Below are positions 23,954 through 31,519 of a DNA stretch of 64,000 nucleotides, piece after piece (within the stretch, counting starts at the first letter, position 1; each line of letters begins with the position of its first letter). The notes below the pieces were generated by a model. That model saw nothing but the letters and a program-made list of their open reading frames with translations. It made no database searches and was not told the origin of the DNA. A program made the translations under genes and the position numbers. This DNA comes from JANOYY01 sp031418035 (GTDB lineage: Bacteria; Actinomycetota; Acidimicrobiia; Acidimicrobiales; JANYDT01), in contig JANOWU010000287.1 in the NCBI GenBank assembly GCA_031418035.1, positions 12,537-76,536 of the forward strand, given 5' to 3'.

Positions 23954-24948
23954 GGTTTTCTTTCAGCGTCCGGGTGTTGCAGGTTTGCTGGCTTGGTGCT
24001 GGGATTTGGTGAATCCGATGGCGGGAGACGTAGTGGGGGAAGCGACCCATCGAAGCCGACAGGTCGCACCTCAGGATGGAGTTCGACACCGAACGTCTCG
24101 AACACGCGCTGGCGCACTGCGATGATAAGCGCCCATACGTCTGCACACGTTGCATTCTCGTCGGCCTGAATGAAGTTCGCGTGCTTCGGGGAGACTTGCG
24201 CCGTGCCGAGTTCGAAGCCGCGCAAGCCGGCAGCGTCGATGAGACGCCCGGCGGAGTCGCCCGGCGGGTTCGTGAAAACGCTGCCGCAGTTCGCGCCCCC
24301 CGGTTGGTTCTCACGCCGCCATCGGACAATCGATGCGATCTCTTCCTCCGACGTTTCCCGGTCCCCAGCCGTGCACTGGAACGTGGCGCGCAGAACCAAT
24401 TCGTGCGACATCAGCGACGAGGACCGATACGACAGCGCCAGAGTGTCCGCAGAGCGCGAGGTCACCGAACCGTTACGGAGATCGAGCACCACCGCCGAGA
24501 TCAGGTTGTCGGCTACATCAGCGCCGTGCCCTCCCGCATTCATGCAAACCGCCCCGCCCACCGACCCGGGAACGCCAACCATCCATTCCAGACCGCGAAG
24601 ACCGACATGGGCACTCTGTCGAGCGAGAACTGGCATCTTGACGGCCGCGCCGGCTTCGACCACCAGTCCCTCGTGGGTCCATCGGGCAAACGTTGCGTCG
24701 AGCACGATGACGACGCCGCGAAACCCGGCATCACTCACCAACAGATTCGATCCCTGACCGACCACCAGGAACGTCACATCCAGATCGGCCAGATCCTCGG
24801 CGACCGCGACGAGCTCTGCTTCGGCCGTCGGGCGCAGAAGAAAGTCGGCAGGACCACCGATACGAAACGTCGTGTACGAGGACAGCAAGACCCCGCGCTC
24901 TGCTCGATCGCCTAGAACGCGCGCGACACGATCGGCATCGTAGGTCAT
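23950..24948 (-). CDS. murB: UDP-N-acetylenolpyruvoylglucosamine reductase
   Basis: FAD enzyme that reduces enolpyruvyl-UDP-GlcNAc to UDP-MurNAc. The 332-residue product has the FAD-binding TTFRIGGPADFLLRP and VVGQGSNLLVSDAGF, the VPGSVGGAVCMNAGGHG block, the substrate loop LSYRSSSL of type I/II enzymes, and the catalytic-serine segment CGSVFTNPPGDSAGRLIDAAGL. The residue after GSVF is Thr where Lys is usual. The tail (SLPPLRLPPSDS onward) is an extra disordered extension. The start at 24946-24948 overlaps the murC stop as ATGA, and its stop overlaps the ftsQ start. Confidence 0.95.
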   Translation of the reverse strand: MTYDADRVARVLGDRAERGVLLSSYTTFRIGGPADFLLRPTAEAELVAVAEDLADLDVTFLVVGQGSNLLVSDAGFRGVVIVLDATFARWTHEGLVVEAGAAVKMPVLARQSAHVGLRGLEWMVGVPGSVGGAVCMNAGGHGADVADNLISAVVLDLRNGSVTSRSADTLALSYRSSSLMSHELVLRATFQCTAGDRETSEEEIASIVRWRRENQPGGANCGSVFTNPPGDSAGRLIDAAGLRGFELGTAQVSPKHANFIQADENATCADVWALIIAVRQRVFETFGVELHPEVRPVGFDGSLPPLRLPPSDSPNPSTKPANLQHPDAERKP

Positions 24949-26351
24949 GTCGTCGCGCCGTCGTTGTTCCACGGTGAATGCAGAAGCTGGTCGGGAAGGG
25001 TCGTCAGGTCACCGGCATTCATCGTCAGGCACAGATCGCCCTCTCGAAGTTCGCGCTCCAGGGTGGCCACGAGTTCGTCACGCGTTTCGCAGTAGAGGAC
25101 TCGCTGCTCGGGATGAGTCCGCTGCACTTCTTCCGCGATGAGTTTTCCCGTCACACCGGGGATCGGTTGTTGTCCGGCGGCGTAGATGCCCGTGATGATG
25201 AGCAGGTCGACGCCCACAAAGGAGTCGGCGTGGTCCTTCCAAAGATCACGCGTTCGTGTGTAGCGGTGGGGCTGATACACCGCGACAACCCGCGGCCAGT
25301 TTCCCAGAAGTGCCGCTTCGACTGCGGATCTCGCCTTCGCTGGTAAGTGCGCATAGTCATCGACGAACGTGACGCCATTTCCGACGCCGCGAAACTCGAA
25401 CCGGCGCGACGCGCCACGAAACGCAGAAAGTCCGGCAGCCACATCCGACGGGGTCAGGCCGAGTTCGATTGCCATGGCCAGCACCGCAACCGCATTCATG
25501 GCGTTGTGGAGACCGGGAACACTCAACTCCACCGCAATCACGGCCCGTCCGGCGCTTACGACGTTGAACGTCGTCTGGAGTCCATCGGCTTTGTAGTTTG
25601 TGATTCGATACGTCGCCCTTCGATCGGTCCCAAACGTGACGAGTCCGTCCTGGGGTCCGATTCGCTCGCGCAGGGCTGTACAGCCTGGATCGTCGGCATT
25701 GAGAACCTTCGGCCCGGAGGCCTGATTCACGAACTGGTCGAACGCGCTCTCGAGCGCGTTCATCGAACCCCAGTAGTCGAGGTGATCCGGCTCGATGTTC
25801 GTTACGATCACGGCTTCGGCGTTGAAGCGAAGAAACGAACCATCGCTCTCGTCAGCCTCGACGACCAACCATTCGGAGTCCTTCCACTCGACGCCGTTGC
25901 CGAGACCGTGAATCGTGGCCCCGACGATCATCGATGGAGCAAGCCCGCACGTGTGCGCAACCGTCGCCATCATCGCTGCGGTAGTCGTTTTTCCCGCCGT
26001 TCCACTGATAGCTACCGTGCGACGTAGTCGACCGAGTGATTCCATCACATCAGCACGAGTGGCGATCGGGATGCCCTTGGCCTGGAGTGCGACAAGCTCG
26101 GGGTTCGAGGCGGGGACCGCAGCCGACAGCATGACCAGATCCGGGGATCCGAGTCGACCGACATCGTGAGGACTCCACACGTCGAGGCCCTGGCCGCGAA
26201 GACGTTCAAGCACGTCCGAGGGGTTTTGATCACTTCCCGTTACGAGGTGCCCCATGCGATCGCAGATGTGCGCGATCGCAGACATGGCCGCGCCGCCTAC
26301 GGCAATGATATGTATACGTTTCTTCTCGAACAGGTCGGGCGCCAAAGCCAA
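24945..26351 (-). CDS. murC: UDP-N-acetylmuramate--L-alanine ligase
   Basis: Adds L-Ala to UDP-MurNAc with ATP, the first peptide step of peptidoglycan synthesis. The 468-residue product has a Rossmann N-domain (IHIIAVGGAAMSAIA, 13-27), an ATP loop SGTAGKTTT (116-124), VVEADESDGSF, TNIEPDHLDYWG, GLHNAMNAVAVLAMA, a FRGASRRFE block and DDYAHLPAK. In the ATP loop Ala replaces the usual His (GTHGKTTT), and DDYAHLP replaces DDYAHHP. The lengths and all domains are normal. It follows ftsW by five bases with no murG between them, and is coupled to murB by ATGA. Confidence 0.95.
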   Translation of the reverse strand: MALAPDLFEKKRIHIIAVGGAAMSAIAHICDRMGHLVTGSDQNPSDVLERLRGQGLDVWSPHDVGRLGSPDLVMLSAAVPASNPELVALQAKGIPIATRADVMESLGRLRRTVAISGTAGKTTTAAMMATVAHTCGLAPSMIVGATIHGLGNGVEWKDSEWLVVEADESDGSFLRFNAEAVIVTNIEPDHLDYWGSMNALESAFDQFVNQASGPKVLNADDPGCTALRERIGPQDGLVTFGTDRRATYRITNYKADGLQTTFNVVSAGRAVIAVELSVPGLHNAMNAVAVLAMAIELGLTPSDVAAGLSAFRGASRRFEFRGVGNGVTFVDDYAHLPAKARSAVEAALLGNWPRVVAVYQPHRYTRTRDLWKDHADSFVGVDLLIITGIYAAGQQPIPGVTGKLIAEEVQRTHPEQRVLYCETRDELVATLERELREGDLCLTMNAGDLTTLPDQLLHSPWNNDGATT

Positions 26352-26356
26352 CGCTC

Positions 26357-27691
26357 CTAGCGAACCGATTTGCTCGACGAATTTGGTCGCGCGCGAACGA
26401 CTCGCTGAGCTCGCGTCCCCCGTGCCTCGGGCGTACGGCCTGACTTGTAACGCGGCTCAATCGATCCTGGGACGATCGAGTACCGAGAGATGTTCACAAG
26501 GATGCCGAAGGCGACACCGAGAACGACGAACGACGAACCTCCCGACGAGACGAACGGCATCGGCACGCCTGTGACCGGAACGGTACCGAGGACCGTTCCC
26601 ATGTTGAAGACCGCTTGCGAGAGAATCCACGTGGTGACACCGGCGGCCACCAGAGATCCGAATCGGTCACGAGCGTTGTTCACCACGCTGAAGCCAACAA
26701 CGGCGATAGCCGCAAAAAGGCAGAGCACCAATGTGGCTCCGACGAATCCGACCTCTTCGCCGATGATTGCGAACACGAAATCGGTGTGAGCGTTGGGGAC
26801 CCAACCCCACTTCGAACGACTGGCACCAATGCCAATTCCGAAGAGCTTTCCTGTTGCGAAGCCCAGCTTCGATTGCGTCACGTGCCAGCCAAGACCCGTC
26901 GGATCGTGCTCAGGGTTGAAGAACGTCGTCACTCGGTCGCGGCGGTACTGCGCAGACATCGCCCAGATCGAGAGGGCCGTGAGCCCCACCAGAATGCCCG
27001 GTACGAGCCGATGTATCGGAAACCCGCCAACCACGACGATCGCAGCAAAAGAGAAGATGATCACCGCAGCCGTTCCGAGATCGGGTTGCAGCATCACCGG
27101 CCCGGCCGCGAGGAGACACATGGGAAGCAGCGTGCGCCACATGAACCGTTTCGAACGCATTACCCGAATCGTGTTCTTATGGGTGAATACCATCGCGAAC
27201 ATGAGCACTGCGCCCAACTTCAAGAATTCCGAAGGTTGGACGAGGACAGACCCGAAACCGACCCAGCGTCGCGATCCGTTCTTCTCGACTCCCCCGAATG
27301 CCGCGAAGGTACTGGCCAACGCGGACGCACCGAACACGAACGGCCCCAGCCCCCACCACACTCGATAGGGAACCACGCTCGAAACGGCCAGAGCCACAAG
27401 GCCGCAGACCACGAAGAAGAGTTGCCGATTGAATACTGTCCAACTACTGCCGTTGGCGTGTAACGAGGTGACCGACGATGCTGACGCGACGAAGGTTAAC
27501 CCCACGATCGTGAGCAGAATCGCAACGCCCAAAAGAACGAACGACGATGTGGTCCATCGCGATTTTCCGATCCGGACAACCCTCGTTCGTCCGAGCAGGC
27601 GAAGACGCGCCGATGCCGGTGATCGCCGAGGTGCGCCCTGGCTCGAAGAACCTTTTCCGCGGTCAGCGGAAGGTCCGAAAACAAGTGCCAT
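26357..27691 (-). CDS. ftsW: SEDS peptidoglycan glycosyltransferase FtsW
   Basis: Septal peptidoglycan polymerase working with FtsI. The 444-residue protein has about ten membrane helices, ISEDS-family landmarks including GGVEKNGSRRWVGFGSVLVQPSEFLKLG, a LLQPDLGTA-like MLQPDLGTAAVI block, FPIHRLVPG, the external YRRDRVTTFFNPEHDPTGLGWHV loop, IGEEVGFVG and PVTGVPMPFVSSGGSS. Soluble basic tails flank both ends (1-45 and 405-444). The start shares one base with the mraY stop (TAATG). It lies where murD-ftsW-murG usually stand, but both mur genes are absent. Confidence 0.95.
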   Translation of the reverse strand: MALVFGPSADRGKGSSSQGAPRRSPASARLRLLGRTRVVRIGKSRWTTSSFVLLGVAILLTIVGLTFVASASSVTSLHANGSSWTVFNRQLFFVVCGLVALAVSSVVPYRVWWGLGPFVFGASALASTFAAFGGVEKNGSRRWVGFGSVLVQPSEFLKLGAVLMFAMVFTHKNTIRVMRSKRFMWRTLLPMCLLAAGPVMLQPDLGTAAVIIFSFAAIVVVGGFPIHRLVPGILVGLTALSIWAMSAQYRRDRVTTFFNPEHDPTGLGWHVTQSKLGFATGKLFGIGIGASRSKWGWVPNAHTDFVFAIIGEEVGFVGATLVLCLFAAIAVVGFSVVNNARDRFGSLVAAGVTTWILSQAVFNMGTVLGTVPVTGVPMPFVSSGGSSFVVLGVAFGILVNISRYSIVPGSIEPRYKSGRTPEARGTRAQRVVRARPNSSSKSVR

Positions 27692-28728
27692 TAGTCAATG
27701 CCTCCGATTGCAAGAAAGTCCGCATAGAAGATCCCCAAACCGACCGACGCGGCGATCATGGCGATAATCCAGAATCTGATGATGACGGTCGTCTCGGGCC
27801 AGCCACCCAGTTCGAAATGGTGATGAAAGGGAGCCATCCGGAACAAGCGACGCTTCCCCATGAGACGAAACGTGAAGATCTGGATCATCACCGAAATGGT
27901 TTCGAGTACGAAGAGCCCTCCGACGATCGGGAGGAGCAGTGGCGTGGACGTGATCATGGCCATAGCACCAAAGGCGGTCCCGATGGCCAGCGACCCGACG
28001 TCGCCCATGAAAATACGAGCGGGCGCGGCGTTCCACCAGAGAAACCCGGCGCACGCCCCGACCATCGAAGCCGCGATGACGCTGACATCGAGCGCCTGCT
28101 CGACCTGATAGATCTTCGCGTGACGGAACATCCAAAACGCCATGACCGTGTACGCCGAGAAGGCGTACATCGACGTTCCCGCCGCTAGCCCGTCCATGCC
28201 GTCCGTGAGATTCACGGCGTTGGAAAATCCGATCAGGATGAAGATCGTAAAGAGCACCCAGACCAAGGCCGGAACCTTCCAGCCGGGGCTCGAGAATCTT
28301 GTGAAGCCGATGGTCATCGGCACGTTCGCCCATGTGACTGCGAAGTAGGAGAAACCAATCGCCACCAGGAACTGGCCAGTGGCCTTCGCCCGTTTGTTCA
28401 ACCCGAGGCTGCGCTTACGGGTGACCTTGATCCAGTCGTCGGCCAGTCCAACGAGTGCAGCTCCGAAGAACGCTCCGACGATGAGAATGCCGCCGCGTGT
28501 GTAGTCGAGACCCGTCACATAGTGTGGAACCACGTACCCAAAGATTGCCGCCATCACGATGGCGATTCCGCCCATCGTCGGTGTACCCTTCTTCTTCTGC
28601 TGGTTCTCATGGAGATCCTTGCGAATGGGTTGACCGATTCCCTTCGAAGCAAGCCACCGAACCAAGACGGGCATTCCTAACAGGGACGTAAGCATACTTA
28701 CGACAGCGGCAACCAGGAGGGATGTCAT
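27691..28728 (-). CDS. mraY: Phospho-N-acetylmuramoyl-pentapeptide transferase
   Basis: Makes lipid I from UDP-MurNAc-pentapeptide and undecaprenyl phosphate in the membrane. The 345-residue protein has ten hydrophobic helices and all family motifs: KKKGTPTMGG (45-54), LADDWIK with Asp97 and Asp98, FSNAVNLTDGMDGLA, FMGDVGSLAIG and MAPFHHHFELGGWPE. The ATG at 28726-28728 overlaps the murF stop as ATGA and matches the family start; the longer frame runs into murF. Confidence 0.97.
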   Translation of the reverse strand: MTSLLVAAVVSMLTSLLGMPVLVRWLASKGIGQPIRKDLHENQQKKKGTPTMGGIAIVMAAIFGYVVPHYVTGLDYTRGGILIVGAFFGAALVGLADDWIKVTRKRSLGLNKRAKATGQFLVAIGFSYFAVTWANVPMTIGFTRFSSPGWKVPALVWVLFTIFILIGFSNAVNLTDGMDGLAAGTSMYAFSAYTVMAFWMFRHAKIYQVEQALDVSVIAASMVGACAGFLWWNAAPARIFMGDVGSLAIGTAFGAMAMITSTPLLLPIVGGLFVLETISVMIQIFTFRLMGKRRLFRMAPFHHHFELGGWPETTVIIRFWIIAMIAASVGLGIFYADFLAIGGID

Positions 28729-30071
28729 CGTGAGCCTTCGAGAAGTTGATGAACGAGGCGTTCCAGTGCAGCTACACGTGAACCCTTCACAAGAACGGCA
28801 TCGTGTGGGCCGATCGCCAACTCTGTACACATATCGACTGCCGCATCGATATCCTCCAGAACCGTTGTGCCGTAGCTCAGCTCGCCAATGGCGAAGATGT
28901 GGTCGACGCCACGAGCGAGGCCGTAGCTTGCAACTTCCCTGTGGAGCGACTCACGTTCTGGTCCAAGTTCGGCCATCGGCCCAAGGAAGGCAATCCGTCG
29001 ACGAGCGGGCATCTGCACCAGTGCATCAAGGGCCGCGCGCATGGAGACAGGATTGGCGTTGTAGGTGTCGTTGAGAAGTCTGGAACCTGTCGGCAAGGTG
29101 ACGAGTTCCATTCGCATCGGGGAAAGGTCCGAAGTGGCCAACCCCTCGACGATCTCGTGCTGGGTCGCGCCCACCGACAGGGTTGCGGCGATCGCCGCCA
29201 GGGCGTTCTCCACCTGATGTCCTCCCCGGGCCCCCAACGAAACCTCAAACCGGTCTCCATCGACGTGTGCGATGAACGTCGCCCGCAGTTCAGCGTCGAC
29301 CTCGATATCGGTCGCGTACACGCTGGCCTCAGGATTGCCGCTGGCCGAGAACGAGGTGATGGGACTTACTGCGAACGTTGCCATGCGCGCATATAGATCA
29401 GAATCGAGGTTCAACACGGCGACACCGTCCTGTGGCAGTGACGCAATGAGCTCGCTCTTGGAGTCTGCGATGACTTCGCGACTTCCGAACATCTCCAGGT
29501 GGGCCGTCCCGATATTGGTGATGACGCCGACACTCGGGCGGGCTAGTTGGCAAAGCGATTGAATGTGGCGCGGCCCGCGCGCTCCCATTTCGACGACGCC
29601 CGCCCAGGTGTTGTCAGGCGCATTGGTCAACGTGAGCGGAACACCGAGTTCGTTGTTGAATGACTTCACGCTGACCATTGCGTCGCCGCGTGTGCGCAGG
29701 ATTGCCCCGATGAGGTCTTTGGTGGACGTCTTGCCGACCGACCCGGTCACGCCAACGATTCGATCCGGAAGCCGAGTGCGGGCGAGTTTGCTCAGCTCCT
29801 GAAGAGCTCGGGTCGTGTCGGCAACGACGATCGCTCGCTCGTCGTCGTCGTCGCCGGTGTGACCTTCCCCAACGAGCCAAGCCGTCGCGCCGTTGGCCCG
29901 TGCCGCGTCGATGAATGCATGACCGTCGCGCTCGGCGACGATCGGGACGAAGAGTTGGCCGGGCAAGGTGTCGCGAGAGTCGATCGATACCCCACTGATT
30001 TCGATGTCTCGCGACGTGGAGGCGACGCGCCCCTGCACGTGATCGGCGATCTCGGCCACGGTGAACCTCAT
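28725..30071 (-). CDS. murF: UDP-MurNAc-tripeptide--D-Ala-D-Ala ligase
   Basis: Adds D-Ala-D-Ala to complete the UDP-MurNAc pentapeptide. The 448-residue product has the MurF N-domain (GVSIDSRDTLPGQLFVPI), an ATP loop GVTGSVGKTSTKDL, MVSVKSFNNELGVPLTL, VVEMGARGPRHI, TNIGTAHLEMFGS, RLLNDTYNANPVSMRAAL (the MurF hallmark) and FLGPMAELG. The start at 30069-30071 is set by ATGA overlap with murE; an ATG nine bases upstream is the only alternative. Confidence 0.96.
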   Translation of the reverse strand: MRFTVAEIADHVQGRVASTSRDIEISGVSIDSRDTLPGQLFVPIVAERDGHAFIDAARANGATAWLVGEGHTGDDDDERAIVVADTTRALQELSKLARTRLPDRIVGVTGSVGKTSTKDLIGAILRTRGDAMVSVKSFNNELGVPLTLTNAPDNTWAGVVEMGARGPRHIQSLCQLARPSVGVITNIGTAHLEMFGSREVIADSKSELIASLPQDGVAVLNLDSDLYARMATFAVSPITSFSASGNPEASVYATDIEVDAELRATFIAHVDGDRFEVSLGARGGHQVENALAAIAATLSVGATQHEIVEGLATSDLSPMRMELVTLPTGSRLLNDTYNANPVSMRAALDALVQMPARRRIAFLGPMAELGPERESLHREVASYGLARGVDHIFAIGELSYGTTVLEDIDAAVDMCTELAIGPHDAVLVKGSRVAALERLVHQLLEGSR

Positions 30072-31519
30072 GCGGCCCATCCTTGACTCCGCAGGATTTC
30101 TCGGGCGACGTCGCGATCATCGAACGGTGTCACCGTGCCGAGGGATTCCTGCCCCTGTTCGTGGCCCTTTCCGGCGATGACGACGACGTCACCGCTCACG
30201 GCCGCGGACAAGGCTGACTCGATTGCTCGATAGCGGTCCACGATCACACGAACGTTTTCGCGGCCGGAGACTCCGGCAAGCATCTCATCGAGAATGGACT
30301 GTGGGGATTCCGACCTCGTGTTGTCGGAGGTGAAGATGGCGAGGTCGCTCAGCCGTGCGCCGATCTCCCCCATGACGGGACGTTTCGTTCGATCGCGATC
30401 TCCTCCGCAGCCGAACACACTGATGAGACGTCCGCTACCCACCGTTTCACGAGCGGCCGCGAGCACACGCTCCAATCCATCCGGGGTGTGGGCGAAATCG
30501 ACGTAGACGGCGAAGGGCTGGCCAGCGTCGACTGGCTCGAAACGCCCCGGCACCCGTACGGCGGCGATCCCGTTGATGATGGGGGACCAATCCAACCCGA
30601 GGACACGAGCAACCGCCGTCGCTTCGAGTGCGTTCATCACGTTGAAGGCCCCGGCAATTGGAACCTCGAACCGATGACCCTGCCAGGTGAACGTCGAACC
30701 ACGCGGGCCGAGGACCAAGTCATCGACCGCACTCAACGAAATCTGCTCCGTGGGGATTTCGGCGCCATCAGCGAGAAGTCGTCCGTATCGGTCATCGCCG
30801 TTGACGAACGCCCGCTCGGAGTACTCGCTGGTGAACAACTTCGCCTTCGAACGAAAGTAGGCCTCAATGGTGCCGTGAAAATCGAGATGATCCTGGGAGA
30901 GGTTCGTAAAGACGGCGACCGCAAAGTGCAAGCCTCGTACGCGAAAGAGATCAAGTGCGTGCGACGTCACTTCCATGACGACGAACTCACATCCGGCGTC
31001 GCGCAGTTCGCCAAGACGCTCTTGGATATCCGTAGCTTCAGGCGTGGTGCGTTTCTGCGTAAGCGTGCCGATGACCTCAACGGACCGGCCGGCCGCGCGA
31101 AGAATCGATTCCAGGGTGTGCGCCGTCGTCGTCTTTCCGTTTGTTCCGGTGATACCGATGAGCGTGAGCGCGTCGCCCGGGAACCCGAAGACCGATGCTG
31201 CGAATCGACCCATTTCGGCGCGGGTGTTCTCCACGACGATCTGTACAACGCCGTCCACACCATCGACGACGTGGTCGACCAGCAATGCCGAGGCACCTCG
31301 TTCGACTGCTTCTTTCGCGAAGTCATGCCCGTTGCTCGACGAACCACGTACACAGACGAACAGGGTTTGCGGTCCCACGTGCATGGAACTGTGCGTGATG
31401 GCCCGTACCGCGAGCGAGTCGTCTCCAACCACGGAGCGGACGACGTTTCCAAAACGCGATTCGACTCGCGCCACAATCTCGGCGACCGTGCAGGGTGCCA
31501 CGGGGTCGACCCCGGTCAT
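30068..31519 (-). CDS. murE: UDP-MurNAc-dipeptide--third-residue ligase (MurE)
   Basis: Adds the third residue of the stem peptide. The 483-residue product has VRAITHSSMHVGPQTLFVCVRG, the ATP loop GITGTNGKTTTAHTL, VVMEVTSHALDLFRV, FTNLSQDHLDFHGT with a carbamylated-Lys-type YFRSKAKLF, VDFAHTPDGLERVL, FGCGGDRDRTKRPVMG and VVIAGKGHEQGQE. The substrate-selectivity loop reads SDNTRSESP where meso-diaminopimelate enzymes have DNPR. The Arg that contacts diaminopimelate is kept, so I favour that substrate, but the Pro to Thr change leaves it open. Both ends are ATGA overlaps. Confidence 0.94.
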   Translation of the reverse strand: MTGVDPVAPCTVAEIVARVESRFGNVVRSVVGDDSLAVRAITHSSMHVGPQTLFVCVRGSSSNGHDFAKEAVERGASALLVDHVVDGVDGVVQIVVENTRAEMGRFAASVFGFPGDALTLIGITGTNGKTTTAHTLESILRAAGRSVEVIGTLTQKRTTPEATDIQERLGELRDAGCEFVVMEVTSHALDLFRVRGLHFAVAVFTNLSQDHLDFHGTIEAYFRSKAKLFTSEYSERAFVNGDDRYGRLLADGAEIPTEQISLSAVDDLVLGPRGSTFTWQGHRFEVPIAGAFNVMNALEATAVARVLGLDWSPIINGIAAVRVPGRFEPVDAGQPFAVYVDFAHTPDGLERVLAAARETVGSGRLISVFGCGGDRDRTKRPVMGEIGARLSDLAIFTSDNTRSESPQSILDEMLAGVSGRENVRVIVDRYRAIESALSAAVSGDVVVIAGKGHEQGQESLGTVTPFDDRDVAREILRSQGWAA

